Shown here: in pieces, positions 31,896 through 42,308 of the stretch
Position numbering within the stretch: the stretch's first letter is position 1
How the letters are laid out: each line of letters begins with the position of its first letter
Assembly (NCBI GenBank): GCA_029582165.1
Contig: CM055886.1
Coordinates: forward strand, 23,250,669 to 23,314,668
DNA: 64,000 bases
Direction of reading: 5' to 3'
Source: Portulaca oleracea
Lineage: Eukaryota; Streptophyta; Magnoliopsida; Caryophyllales; Portulacaceae
Translations under genes and position numbers: made by a program
The notes under the pieces: generated by a model
Seen by the model: the letters and a program-made list of their open reading frames with translations, nothing else
What the model was told of the DNA's origin: nothing
Database searches by the model: none

Positions 31896-32881
31896 GTGAA
31901 TTCCGTAATAGAGTCAATAGATGCAATATTTGATGAGACCCGATTCTCTTCAATTCCTAGACCCAAGGATGTCATTCATGACATGGTTCCAAAGTATGTT
32001 ACTCAAGATAATCAACATGATGTTGAGGAAATAAGGAGGAGTAAGAGGGCAGGGAAATCCATGTCTTTTGGCTCGAATTTTTTCGTCTACTTAATAGAAG
32101 GAAATAGTAAATCTATCAGGTATTAGATTCCCTACATCTATAATGTAGGTGAGGATCCTAAAAATTTTAAAGAGGTCATGGAGTCACAAGATGCTTACTT
32201 TTGGAAGGAAGTAGTACAAGATGAGATAGACTCCATTAAAGAAAATAATGTTTGGGTCTTAGTAGATTTACAACCGGGATGTAAACCAATTACCTCAAAA
32301 TGGATCTTTAAACATAAAAAGAAAGTAGATGGTACCACAGAAAGGTTTGAAGCCCGGTTAGTTGTAAGGGGATTTACACAAAGGTATGGTATCGACTACT
32401 TTGACACTTATACACCCGTGGCTAGGATTGCAACTATAAGAGTACTTATAGTTCTAGCCTCGATCCATAAGGTAGTAATCCTTCAAATGGATGTCAAGAC
32501 GACATTCCTTAATAAGAGAATGTGTATATTGAACAACTCAAGGGGTTTGTTAAAAAAGGTCATGAGAATAAAGTTTATAAACTCACTAAGTCTTTATCTG
32601 GTCTAAAGCAAGCACCTAAGCAATGGCATCATAAATTTAATGAAGTAGTGCTTGGATTTGGTTTTAAGATTAATGACTCGGATAAGTGTGTCTATTCCAA
32701 GTTTGAGAATGGAAAGGGTGTGATCATATGCCTATATGTTGATGACCTGTTAATCTTTGGTACCGACATGGAACAAGTTGAGAAAACTAAGAGTTTTCTA
32801 TCCGCCAAGTTCTCTATGAAGGACTTGGGAGAGGCGGATGTGATACTTGGTATCAAAATCATTAAAATAATGATGGAATAA
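31896..32881 (+). pseudogene. Copia B integrase-RT linker and reverse transcriptase, broken
   Basis: 31896-32606 is one frame with a TAG at 32124-32126. It contains EIRRSKRAGKS, then RT blocks SKWIFKHKKKVDG, GFTQRYGIDYFDTYTPVA and LQMDVKTTFLN. A shift at about 32520 moves RT to a second frame (32522-32881) with LSGLKQAPKQWH and the catalytic YVDD at about 32737-32748. It ends in LGIKI and a stop. Confidence 0.87.
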
Positions 32882-32901
32882 GTCTAACACAAGCCTACTA
32901 T

Positions 32902-33714
32902 GTGGAAAAGGTGTTAGGAAAGTTTCACAAGAACTCTTATGTGGCAACTACCGCATTTGACTCAAGCCTTAAGTTGAGTAAAAATGGTGGTTTGCCGATT
33001 GCCCAAATGGAGTATACCAAAGTCATAGGAAGCTTAATGTATGCTATGACTTGTACTAGGCCGGATGTAACTTTTGCGGTGGGAAAACTTAGTAGATATA
33101 CCAGCAACCCAAGCAAAGAGCATTAGCGGGCCATAACAAGGGTTTTGGGATACCTCAATAGGGCTCAAAATTATAGCTTGCACTTCAAAAGAGAGCCTTC
33201 GGTCTTAGAAGGATACTCGGACGCAAGCTGGATAAGTGATAAGGAGGATTACACCTCAGTGTCCGGTTGAGTGTTCCTATTTGGTGGATGTGTTGTTTCA
33301 TGGGGCTCTAAGAAACAAGCATGTATCACAGATTCCACCATGGCTTCCGAGTTCGTAGCATTGGCCGCCGCTTGTAAAGAGGCGAAGTGGCCTCGGGACT
33401 TGTTGTTGGATATTCCATTATGGGGAAAGCCCATGCCTCCAATAACATTATATTGTGACAACAATTCCACAATTTCAAGTATTTATAATCGTGTCTACAA
33501 TGGCAAGTCAAGGCACATTAGGTTACGACACGCTTATGTTCATCAACTCATCAAGGATGGAGTTGTGGCGATCAACTATGTCAAGACAAGTGAGAACCTA
33601 ACCGATCCCTTTACAAAGGGATTGGCCAAGGACTTGGTGGTTAGATCATCAAGGGGGATGGGAGTAAAGCCCACTCATGAAATTGTCATCAACGAAGCTC
33701 CAACTCACACTTGA
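32902..33714 (+). pseudogene. Copia B RT end and RNase H, broken
   Basis: MEYTKVIGSLMYAMTCTRPD (end of RT), stop at 33124-33126, then YSDASWISDKEDYTSVSG, another stop at 33268-33270, and an open RNase H part 33271-33714 with VSWGSKKQACITDSTMASEF, LYCDNNSTI and KSRHIRLRHAYVHQLI. The RNase H acidic residues are present. Confidence 0.87.
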
Positions 33715-34280
33715 TATTCATGATCAACTCTTGAGTTCAATGGTCGACGATGCTGTAAGACAATTGAAGCATTTACACTCAAGATATTCATCCCAAGGAC
33801 AAAGTGATGCTCAAGGACCGTAATGATAAGGAGGTCTGAGTCTATGACTTATTAACAGACTATGAAATCTATAAGATGGGGAGCTATATTACGGGAGCGT
33901 AAAAGTCTACCTATGCGAGAACGTGAAGTGGGCCGCTTCAAATAGCCTAGGGCTAGGCTTGATTGTCATCGCAGAGGGTAATGGCCACATGGCCGGTTTT
34001 GTAATAGTGTCAATGTTTTAAGCAAAGTTTTGAGTTGTATGTGTGTGTTATGTATCCAATTAGTCAAATAAGGATGGAAAGTTCAAAGACTTGTCTACTT
34101 TTACATTCAGACTAAATTGTAATTATGTAGACTAAGTGAAAGTTTAAGTCAAGAGACACTTTCATGACGCATAACAATTCCTTGATTTCTCGAGTGTTCA
34201 AGTTCTCTAGGAGGTGCCATGTACGGCCGGGTATTTATACCGAAATGAGGGATCCCAGGCTATTTCAAGTGAAACTCTTG
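33715..34280 (+). other. 3' untranslated region of Copia B
   Basis: Between RNase H and the polypurine tract. No coding signal seen. Confidence 0.6.
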
Positions 34281-34295
34281 AAAATGGCGGGGGAT
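34281..34295 (+). other. Polypurine tract of Copia B
   Basis: AAAATGGCGGGGGAT directly precedes the right LTR (TGTTGGAGTATTTTAAG), as expected on the plus strand. Confidence 0.75.
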
Positions 34296-35314
34296 TGTTG
34301 GAGTATTTTAAGAGTTAAGAGGCATAAGGGAACAAGTTATAAGGTAACAATTGACTGGAAAGGTCCAAATCTAGCTTACCAAGTAAAATGGACCCAACAC
34401 GGATCGTGTCAGGTAAGACACGGGTCGTGTTGGGGTTCAAAGAGTCACAAAAAAGCTCCCTGGGTCAGCACGGATCGTTCTGGTTCAGTACGGGTCGTGT
34501 TGAGGCCACCAAGGTCCGTTGTGGTCCAACATGGACCGTGTTGGAGCCCAGTCGAGCTCTTTTTCAAAATCTCTTGATTATAGCATTGGGCATTAATGTG
34601 TGTGGTATCTTTTAGGATTATTTTTGACTGATGTTCTCAGTCAAGATTAACCTCTTAATGATGATAAAGACCCCATTGATAAAACCCCCAAATCATGCTA
34701 TAGTGATTGTCAAGTTTGAATGAGTTTTGACTGCTCCAACTCCTATTAATAGTTGATAATTGTTACTCATCCAACATACTTCAATATCTTCTTTCTATCT
34801 TCTTAGAGAGCTTCAACACAACTCCTAAGGTGTTGAAATGCAGCATCTTCTTGAGAGATCTTATAACTTTGCTTACAAGAGGTTAGGTTTACCTTTAAGA
34901 CTATTTGCGGTCTAGTGAAAAAGTCTTAAGTGGAGAAGGGTTTTACCTAGCGCTGGCAAAAAATTCGGGTCCGGGTAAATTCGGGTCGAACAAATTCAGA
35001 CAATGACAAAATTCGAACGAGAAATTCATGTCTAGAGCCGGTTATATTTCGGGTCGAACAATTTAGATGAAGCTAAAATCGGGTTCGGACAATAGAAAAA
35101 AGAGAAATTTTATGTCTGAATATTCAGTTAATTTGGTCAATATCAAAATTCGAACGAAAAATCTATGTCCAAACCCGGTTTTTTCCGGGTCGAACAATTC
35201 AGGTAATCCGGGTCAGACAAATTTTGCCAGCTCTTATTTTACCCTCAACTTCTAGCTACCCAAGTGCTTCCTCTATTTTGTGCAAATAACTGTGTTACCC
35301 CATCTTTTTCAACA
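34296..35314 (+). repeat. 3' LTR of Copia B, enlarged by a MITE
   Basis: 1,019 bp, about 290 bp longer than the left LTR because of the insertion at 34949-35236. A palindrome cluster lies at 34396-34545 (AACACGGATCGTGTC, CACGGGTCGTG, CAACATGGACCGTGTTG and others). Confidence 0.88.
34949..35236. mobile_element. hAT-type MITE in the Copia B 3' LTR
   Basis: The left end AGCGCTGGCAAAAAATTCGG and the right end TTTTGCCAGCTCTTA are inverted repeats. The flanks TTTTACCT (34941-34948) and TTTTACCC (35237-35244) form an 8-bp duplication with one mismatch, as for hAT elements. It is absent from the left LTR. The interior repeats CGGGTCGAACAA-like motifs. Confidence 0.82.
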
Positions 35315-35336
35315 AAATCACTCACAAAATCCTCAA

Positions 35337-35348
35337 GCTCTGATACTA
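35337..35348 (-). other. Primer-binding site of Copia C (one mismatch)
   Basis: The minus strand reads TAGTATCAGAGC, one base from TGGTATCAGAGC. It lies between Copia B and the short LTR at 35354 and belongs to the minus-strand Copia C. Confidence 0.72.
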
Positions 35349-35353
35349 TAAAG

Positions 35354-35596
35354 TGATGTAAGATAAATTTGATGAGGGAAAAATTGCTATCTGTCTCTCT
35401 TCCTTTTTTTTTTTTTTTTTTTTTTGGTTGGAATCTGTCTTTCTTCCTTCATTGACCACCACGCAAAAGTTTATATACATATCGGGAGATAGCCCAACTA
35501 ACGTAACTCAGGACTCCAAAGGAAACAAGGATTATGAAACCTACTCTAATTACAAGATTAAATCCTACTCAAATACAGTACAAATATAGTTTAACA
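35354..35596 (-). repeat. Probable 5' LTR of Copia C
   Basis: On the minus strand it begins TGTTAAACTATATTTG and ends CTTACATCA, followed by the primer site. 243 bp. A T-rich run (35407-35425) lies inside. There is no partner LTR in the window because the 3' end of Copia C is missing, so the outer border is inferred. Confidence 0.6.
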
Positions 35597-36057
35597 TATA
35601 TATACATTTAACAATGAGAAAAACATCTCAAATTTAAAAACTCCATGTTCATGTCTCAAATCTAGGGCATTTAATTTAGACGCTTTTAAAAACCTATATC
35701 AAATTAATCTACGTATAGGTTTTTAGGTAACTTGAGTACCTGAAAATAGTCATTGTCTAATTCGTATCTGAGCTGTTTATCAGAAAAGTTTTTCGATTTA
35801 AATACCAGATCTAAATAAAGAAACATTTTTGATTTGATTACTCGAAATTTTTAATTGGATAGCAGGCCTTTGAATTGGGTATTTAGAATAAGGCCATGTT
35901 TTTTATAATAGTAAATTAGGTTTATCCTATTATTTCCTTATCTTATTTTATGTAAATTTTTTAAAAATATTCTAATCAATGTCATTTTATTTTATTTTAT
36001 TTTTCTTATCTTTTCTTTCTTATCCTATCAATTTTTTTTTATCTCACTACTATAAAT
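35597..36057. other. AT-rich intergenic sequence
   Basis: No gene or clear repeat seen. Confidence 0.5.
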
Positions 36058-36329
36058 AGAGCTGACACGGAATACCTGAATTGTTCGACCAAGAAAAATC
36101 GGGTCTAAACATAGATTTTTCGTCCGAATTTTGATATTGACCGAATTGACCGAATATTCAGACATAAAATTTCTCATTTTTCTATTGTTCAAACCCGATT
36201 TTAACTTCGTCCGAATTATCCAATCTGAAATAAAACTGGCTTCGAAAATAAATTTTTCTTCTGAACTTTGACATTAACCGAATTTTTCTGACCCGAATTT
36301 ACCGAAACCCGAATTTTCCCAAGCGTTAA
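36058..36329. mobile_element. hAT-type MITE, second copy, inverted
   Basis: Same family as 34949-35236 in the opposite orientation: AGAGCTGACACGG at the left, CCCGAATTTTCCCAAGCGTT at the right. The flanks CTATAAAT (36050-36057) and CTATAAAC (36330-36337) form an 8-bp duplication with one mismatch. Confidence 0.8.
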
Positions 36330-36337
36330 CTATAAAC

Positions 36338-36899
36338 AACGGGACCAAAGTTTTTTTAACAGCCCTAGAGCCAGCCTGTCACCTCAATTTGGTTAAGTTG
36401 GGATGTACGATAAGTTGTCGCATTGGCTATATTTTCTGTTGCCTTTTGCTGACCAGTGGGACTTAGACGACCCTTGTGGAAATTTCGTTTCACCATCACA
36501 TTCCACAATTTTTTTTCCTTACCCATCATAAAAAAAATTTTAAAAATGAAAACTAGATCACGAAAGGTCCTATTTCTTAAATTAATAAATTAGATTTGGC
36601 TTAAGTCAATTTTACCTCATCTTACTTTACCTAACTCCCTTAAAGACACTCAAACCAAACTCAAAATTTTTATAAAAAAATTGAAATAAAAATATTATTT
36701 CAATCTGAAACTGATATGACTCTAATTCAAAAAAAATCAACCCAAAACTGATATGAATCGTAATTCAAAAAGTGGTCCGATTAATAACAAAAATCGGAAC
36801 AAAATCCAATTCGCAAAAATTTCACCTGAACAACTTGAATAAGACTAATATTTTCTTATTTTTACTATGCAAATTAATATTAATCCAAATTTAATATTA
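36338..36899. other. AT-rich intergenic sequence
   Basis: No gene, RNA or element end recognised. Confidence 0.5.
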
Positions 36900-37123
36900 C
36901 CTCCGTTTTTATTTATCTGTCGCCTAGGAAATTGTGTCAAAAATTTTAATTGTTATTATCTTATTTTGTATAATGATTCATCATATAAAATTGATATCAT
37001 TAAATTTGTAATGAGAAGTACGATTAAAAAAGTATAATATTATATTTTTTATAAAAATTTTATATTAAAAATTATTGATTAAAAATTGAAAACTATAAAT
37101 AACATATAAAAAAATGGAGAGAG
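36900..37123. mobile_element. Stowaway-like MITE
   Basis: CTCCGTTTTTATTTATCTGT at the left and AAAAAATGGAGAGAG at the right, flanked by TA (36898-36899, 37124-37125). 224 bp, AT-rich. The ends are more decayed than in the other copies. Confidence 0.7.
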
Positions 37124-37804
37124 TATATTTAAGCTTTTTTTAGTTTGGAATCAGCTTAAAAAAATAAATATTATCTATTTCTTACAAAAGTTTTAGCTTT
37201 CACCTCAAATTTAGGACCGAAATATTATGCGTTACCCTTTTTTTGTTTGTTTGTTTTGGTGGTGGGGGAGATAGGAAGCGTAAGATGCATCCCACAGCTT
37301 GCACAACCCACGTTAAACATGCTTGTTGACCTAATTTATAAATAATATCCGAAAATATTTATTTAAACTTATATAGCTTAAACAATTTTTATCAAGAATT
37401 TTTCATGTATTTATACAAATAAATAGACAATAGTAAGGTGTATGTGAGATTATCTTATCATAAATTTATTATAGGATGTATAATTTTGTAAAGAATTTTT
37501 ATAAATATAAAGTTGACTATTAATTTATTTAAAATGATCTAATAAAAGTCATCAGTTAATTATTAATCATATTCATATTAAAAAATCTTTTTAACATTAT
37601 TTATTAGTGATAGTAAAATATTAAAAAATTATTCTATAAGAGTCTATTTTATAATAAATTTACATAAGACAATCTAATATTAGAATTTACAATAAAAGTA
37701 ACTTCTTTTTATCACCAAAATTACCTAATTAAAATTTTAAAAAAACACAAAACCAATACATTGGAATCTGGACGAACTACAATACAAATGAAATTACCTA
37801 ACCA

Positions 37805-37837
<33 letters not shown>

Positions 37838-37930
37838 TATTATTATTGTGGGCTCTTTTTTGGTGGTGCTAAGTTTTATTTTCATGATTTTAATATTCCT
37901 ATGGTGGCACCTTTTTGGTCCTCAAAGTTC
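37124..37930. other. Upstream region of the bZIP gene
   Basis: AT-rich, with an ATT microsatellite at 37804-37847. No element or gene recognised. It would contain the distal promoter of the bZIP gene. Confidence 0.5.
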
Positions 37931-37938
37931 TATATATT
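37931..37938 (+). promoter_or_regulatory. TATA box of the bZIP gene
   Basis: TATATATT precedes a CT-rich leader (37965-38160) by about 30 bases. It lies about 310 bases before the first AUG and 640 before the main start. A transcription start near 37965 is inferred. There is no AUG between the TATA box and the first uORF. Confidence 0.6.
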
Positions 37939-38245
37939 CCAAGCTTAGACATAGCTGAAAAACCTCTTCCACCATTCATCTTCTCCCCCTCTACACTACT
38001 CCGCGTTTCCTTCCCCAATCCCTCTCTCCTTTTTTCCCTCCCTTCTCACTCTAGATTCTTCCCTGAGCATCCAGATTCTGTTGCTCTGTCCAGTCAGTTT
38101 TCCACACCCCTCTTTCTTTCTCTCTCTAGAAATCTAGCCCTCTTTTTTGGTTGCAATCAAGGATCTCAAATACAACCCCCATTTCCCTCAAATCTCTCAT
38201 TGAGATCTCAAATACCCTTTTGTTTGTTTGATTGGGTAATTATTG

Positions 38246-38269
38246 ATGTTTGAGAAAAGGGGCTATTGA
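38246..38269 (+). CDS. bZIP uORF 1 (7 codons)
   Basis: ATG TTT GAG AAA AGG GGC TAT TGA, the first AUG of the inferred leader. Several short uORFs before the sucrose-control uORF are usual in this gene group. Its last base overlaps the next AUG. Confidence 0.6.
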   Translation: MFEKRGY

Positions 38270-38301
38270 TGTTTGAGATTCATGTCTCCTGTTCTCAGTG
38301 A
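38269..38301 (+). CDS. bZIP uORF 2 (10 codons), overlaps the sucrose-control uORF
   Basis: Encodes MFEIHVSCSQ. Its start overlaps the stop of uORF 1, and it runs past the start of the sucrose-control uORF in another frame, so ribosomes that use it cannot start the conserved peptide. It may tune access to that uORF. Confidence 0.55.
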   Translation: MFEIHVSCSQ

Positions 38302-38407
38302 AATCCTTCGTTCCGGGTTTATGATCAATTCTTCTCTCAGGCGCAGGACCCATTTAGTTCAATCTTTCTCTGTTGTATTCCTCTACTGGTTCTACGTGTT
38401 CTCATGA
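38282..38407 (+). CDS. Sucrose-control (SC) peptide uORF of the bZIP gene
   Basis: A 41-codon uORF that begins MSPVLSEILRSG and has the conserved SLRRRTHLVQSFSVVFLYW stretch, ending YVFS. This is the SC-peptide of group S1 bZIP mRNAs. In that family, high sucrose makes the nascent peptide stall ribosomes and represses the main ORF (sucrose-induced repression of translation). The conserved C-terminal half, including the YW, FY and final VFS residues, is intact here, so the control is probably functional. It ends 170 bases before the bZIP start. A 2-codon ORF (38404-38412) overlaps its stop. Confidence 0.96.
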   Translation: MSPVLSEILRSGFMINSSLRRRTHLVQSFSVVFLYWFYVFS

Positions 38408-38577
38408 ATTAACCCCCTTTCAATCTCCTTTTCTATTTCCGTTTGATAGATCTATTTTCTGGTTGCCCAATTAGTCCTTTTTTTTTCTGGGTCCTGCGTC
38501 CTGCTTTTTAATTGATAATCTGTACGGTTGATTATAAAAAAAAACTAAGTTTAAATCTTTGATTAATTGATTCAAAA

Positions 38578-39078
38578 ATGGCATCATCAAACTCAAGCCA
38601 GATACAGAACTCAGGATCCGAAGGAGATTTCCAGCCCATGGTGATGGATGAGAGGAAGAGGAAGAGGATGGAATCAAACAGGGAATCAGCGAGGAGATCA
38701 AGGGCCAGGAAGCAGAAACACCTGGATGATCTGACGGCCCAGATTGGGCAGCTGATGAGAGAGAATCAACAGGTTCTTCACACCATCAATCTCACCACTC
38801 AACAATTCATGAGTGTTGAAGCAGAGAACTCTGTTTTGAGGGCTCAGATGAATGAGCTCACCCAGAGGCTTGAATCCCTCAATGAGATGGCGAATTCCCT
38901 AAATGCCCTCAGCGCACCAGCCCGGTTTGATGTGGGAGGTGTTGGAATAATAGGAAATGACATGGGCGATTTGGGAATTTTGAATGGGTATAATTTGGTT
39001 AATGAGCCTTGGAATATTGGGGCTTATGGCTATCTGAACCAACCAATCATGACCTCTGCTGATGTGCTCCAGTACTGA
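38578..39078 (+). CDS. bZIP11: Group S1 bZIP transcription factor, bZIP11-like
   Basis: Single-exon, 166-residue nuclear DNA-binding protein. The basic region (residues 26-48) has RKRKR and the invariant N-x7-R (Asn34, Arg42). The leucine zipper starts at Leu52, ten residues after Arg42, as required, and continues with Leu59, Val66 and later heptads to about residue 100. The C-terminus NQPIMTSADVLQY resembles the bZIP11 tail NQPLMASSDALMY. S1 bZIPs bind ACGT-type G-box or C-box sites, often as heterodimers with group C bZIPs, and steer amino-acid and sugar metabolism under low energy. The start is chosen by the strong context (A at -3, G at +4), the lack of any upstream in-frame extension and the SC uORF before it. 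The closest paralogue name within group S1 is less certain than the group. Confidence 0.95.
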   Translation: MASSNSSQIQNSGSEGDFQPMVMDERKRKRMESNRESARRSRARKQKHLDDLTAQIGQLMRENQQVLHTINLTTQQFMSVEAENSVLRAQMNELTQRLESLNEMANSLNALSAPARFDVGGVGIIGNDMGDLGILNGYNLVNEPWNIGAYGYLNQPIMTSADVLQY

Positions 39079-39400
39079 TCACCAATTTAGAAAAAGACAA
39101 GGCGTCTTAACTTATTATGGGCTATATTATATTATTGGTAGGGCTAATTTTTCTATTTTTATTAATTTTGGGAGGGGTTATGTGGTGTGTGTTTGTTGTG
39201 AGGATTGAATTGGGGTAAGGTGATTAGATAGGCAGAAGAAGCATATGAATGGAATGATGGGAATGCATGATGTAAGTGAGTAAAGTGGGCATGTGAATGT
39301 GAGATTGTTTATGTCATGTTAATTATGATTGGAGAATTGGTAATCATTTCAGCTATTTTGTTGATTCTTTCCTTCCCTTCCAAAAGTTTCTAATTCTACT
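39079..39400 (+). other. 3' untranslated region of the bZIP gene
   Basis: GT-rich and T-rich sequence after the stop, with no element borders. The polyadenylation site cannot be placed exactly. Confidence 0.5.
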
Positions 39401-39581
39401 TGAGGTAAAGTGATACCCATACCCTCATCTGTCAATTATGACTATATAATTTAAGAGGACCGAGTGACTCGTTTTTACTTTACACATTCGTCCACGATTT
39501 TTTTTAATAATTGAAAAACATCAAAGAGTAAAATGCTTCCAATAACAAAACAACAAAGATGAAAAAACAATTAAAAAAAAT

Positions 39582-40470
39582 GGTTTTATTAATCGTCGCC
39601 CTGGAGGCGATGGTTAAGAAAGAATCTTATCTACTTTTACTTTATATAAAGATCATATACAATTAAAAATATATTATAGTAGATTACATTTGCAATAAAA
39701 ATATATTTTTCTATGCAATTAAATTTGTAAAAATCTTATTATTACCTAATATACTTTTTCTAATTATCTTTTTCAATTCAGAATATTTTGTTTCTAAAAA
39801 TACATATTTTACATGAAATTAATCGTCATCTTTTTTTCTGAATCCGTATTGCAATTTACTATGATGCTTTGCATAATGCTTTGAGATAAACATTGTTTAA
39901 TCTTGTTGTGGTACAAATTAAAAAATCTGCTGCAAGAAAAAAAGTTGAGGAAATATTAAATGGGTTTTGATACCATGAACAGAGCAATAATAACCAAGGA
40001 TTCAAAGGATCGAATTCAGAGATTTTTTCTTTAATTTCATTACTTGACATTTCAATTAGCACAAAATTGACCCATAAGCTAGCGTTTTTCTTTTTCTAAC
40101 TTAAGATCAGTTTGATATTGTTTAACTCAATAATCCAACAACAGCATGCCATAGTTGGATTGAGGACTGCAGATGAGATGGAGAAGTTGAGAGGGTAAAC
40201 ATATGTTTCAATGGTGTTGATTAACCATGGACTCATGGAGGATACATTGATTTTTTTTGTCAACTGAAACAATGATATGAGACGTTTCCTATCTAAAAGT
40301 AAATATATATGATTATAACTTGGGAGTAATATGTATCTAAAATTAAGGGGATTGTTTCCCTTTTTAATATTTAATATATATCTAAAATTAAATATATGTG
40401 ATATAAAAAATAAAAAATAGATAAGATTCTTTCTTAACCATCACCCCCAGGGCGACGATTAGCAAAACCG
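39582..40470. mobile_element. Long-TIR element downstream of the bZIP gene
   Basis: Inverted repeats: GGTTTTATTAATCGTCGCCC at 39582, with the complement of a nearly identical sequence ending at 40470. Similarity extends inward about 60-100 bp, through ATGGTTAAGAAAGAATCTTA. The flanks TAAAAAAAAT and TAAAAAACAT form an approximate 10-bp duplication, close to the Mutator type. The interior has no transposase. The TIR itself contains a short palindrome CGCC-CTGGA-GGCG. Confidence 0.75.
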
Positions 40471-41237
40471 TAAAAAACATAGCAGCATAAAATCACAATA
40501 ACTAAAGAAAGATAACCAATAAAATATTAAAAAATATACGACACTAAACAACAGTTTTAGAACCACTTTAAAGAAAGAAACAAAGCAAATGCTTCATTTC
40601 TTCTTGATAGATATATCTTTCAGATCACAAATTTTCTCACCACCTCTCTTGCAAGTAGAAATCGCTTCAACATCCTTCAAATCCTTTATTTTCAGGAGCT
40701 TCATTTTCTTTAAAAATCTTCTCTTTATGTTTAATTGTTCCCTTTGTTTATTTAAATTCCAATAGTCAAAGTTTTGATCATTTTCAAAGAAAATGAAGAT
40801 TTGGTAAATAATTAATACCGGCATGCTACTGTAATCCAATATGATCAAATTCAGATTATTCAATAATATTTTTAAGGTTCAAATTATTCAGTCTATCACG
40901 TGTTAAAATTCATTATTTACATCCAATTTCCCTTTATATTTAGAGAAACTGATTTTAAATTATTTATAAGATTTAAAAATTGTTGACTCCATACTACTCT
41001 ATAAAAAAGAATCAGAAATTGTTCTGCATATTACTTAATATATAGTCTACTACAATTTAAGTCAAAAAAATATTTTTTAAAGTATCTAAATTATGGACCA
41101 TAATATATTATACATTAGTCTATTAAAAATAACGTGGATTAAACTAATCTACAAAAGTTATTGTGGGATCAACATTACATAAACAAGGCCCAAGGCAGAC
41201 CCAATTCAAAGTTATTATTGTATAGTGAGAAAGAAAC
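40471..41237. other. AT-rich sequence, no supported gene
   Basis: It contains an 89-codon lysine-rich minus-strand frame (40594-40863) with no known domain, which I do not accept as a gene. The rest is AT-rich. Confidence 0.45.
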
Positions 41238-41596
41238 CAAAAAATTACTTAGAGGTACCCTAACTTTTGACGAAACAGTTTTTTGGTACCCTAACTTTTC
41301 AAAATTAATTTTGGGGTACCCTTACTTTTAGGATTAGAAATTACTAGGTGAATTTCCGGCGAAACTTCGATTGATTCAAATCATTTTCGTCCACAAAAAC
41401 AAAGAGGATTTTTGTCCACAAAAACACTTAATCAATTTTCCGCCTAAAACTCACCGGTGAATTCAAATCATTTGCCGGAAATTCACCTAATTATTTCTAA
41501 TTCTAAAAGTTAGGGTACCCCACAATTAGTTTTTAAAAGTTGGGGTACCAGAAAAACATTGCACCATAAATTAGGGTACCCCTTAGTAATTTTTTG
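41238..41596. mobile_element. Mutator-type MITE, short copy
   Basis: Same terminal sequences as 20303-21317 (CAAAAAATTACTTAGAGGTA ... CTTAGTAATTTTTTG), flanked by a perfect 9-bp duplication GAAAGAAAC (41229-41237, 41597-41605). It keeps the inner CGGTGAATTC-type sequence but lacks the central 0.65 kb of the long copy. Confidence 0.92.
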
Positions 41597-41675
41597 GAAA
41601 GAAACCTTAAATGCTTTCCTATTGTTCTTGTTGATGAATACGGTAAAGTATTGTACTATTGTTTGGCAAGAAGAT

Positions 41676-41853
41676 TGTGAAATATGGATCAAGAAGATTG
41701 AAATTCAGAGAGAATTTTGTGTGTATTTCATAACTCTATAAGGATCCCAAGGAGGGATATATATACACATACACGAACTAACAACATAACAAGAAAAGGA
41801 GGGAAATAACAAACTAACACTAACAAACTCTTGATGAATATCTATACTTCACA
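41676..41853 (-). repeat. 3' LTR of Copia D
   Basis: TGTGAAATATGG...TACTTCACA on the plus strand. Differs from the right LTR by a few substitutions and a small indel in a CACATA repeat. Confidence 0.96.
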
Positions 41854-41866
41854 TCCCCCCCTCAAG
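41854..41866 (-). other. Polypurine tract of Copia D
   Basis: The minus strand reads TTGAGGGGGGGA directly before the 3' LTR. Confidence 0.85.
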
Positions 41867-42308
41867 GTGAATTTGGTGGATTGTCCAAGAAATTCAGCCT
41901 TGAAGAGAGGTAAGAATGTTTTGTCTCTCCCAGAGGCTTAATCATGATGTTTGCAATTTGATTTTGAGAGGGGACATAGTGAGTGGCTAAGAAACCTTCA
42001 AATAGCTTGTCTCGAGTGTAATGGCAATCAATCCTCAAGTGTTTGGTTCTGTCATGAAACACGGGGTTTTCTGCGATGTATATTGCTGCTTTGTTGTCAC
42101 AATGGAGTGAAATTGGTAAAGAAACATTGACCCCCAGCTCCTGTAACAATTGTTGAAGCCACTCTAGTTCAGATGTTGTATAGGACATAGCCCTATATTC
42201 TGCCTCAACAGAAGATTTGGCCATAGTTTTCTGTTTCTTGGTCTTCCAAGAGATCAAAGATGAACCTAAGAATATGCAAGAACTTACTGCAAGTGCCCTC
42301 GACATCAC
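41862..42308 (-). pseudogene. Copia D RNase H
   Basis: Open frame with SSLISWKTKKQKTMAKSS, VEAEYRAMSYTTSELEWL, LHCDNKAAIYIAENPVFHDR and TKHLRIDCHYTRDKL: the RNase H acidic residues and the C-terminal histidine region. It ends beside the polypurine tract. It is one frame off from the RT segment (overlap at 42205-42308), so a frameshift lies between them. Confidence 0.9.

Larger units (their letters stand above)
28844..35314 (+). mobile_element. Copia B: plus-strand Copia retrotransposon inserted in the Copia C leader
   Basis: LTRs lie at about 28850-29577 and 34296-35314. The right one is longer because it carries a hAT-type MITE. Gene order gag, protease, integrase, RT, RNase H on the plus strand identifies Copia. 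Leader sequence of Copia C continues on both sides (gag start at 28823; primer site at 35337), so this is a clean insertion. The 5-bp duplication is not recognisable because the left LTR end has decayed. A Stowaway MITE splits the integrase. All frames have stops or shifts. Confidence 0.92.
22430..35596 (-). mobile_element. Copia C: truncated and twice-interrupted Copia remnant
   Basis: Minus-strand parts in order: short 5' LTR (35354-35596), primer site (35337-35348), then Copia B inserted between primer site and gag start, gag (28823 down), protease and integrase N-part, a 2.94-kb insertion (24050-26989), integrase C-part, linker, and RT that ends near 22430 inside the YVDD region. The rest of RT, RNase H and the 3' LTR are missing. 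All frames contain stops or shifts. Confidence 0.85.

Noticed and set aside
37915..38253. 112-codon frame in the bZIP leader
   Set aside because: It starts at UUG, begins upstream of the inferred transcription start, is CT-rich and low-complexity, and has no known domain.
40594..40863. 89-codon lysine-rich minus-strand frame
   Set aside because: AT-rich composition, no known domain, no promoter or neighbours that support a gene.
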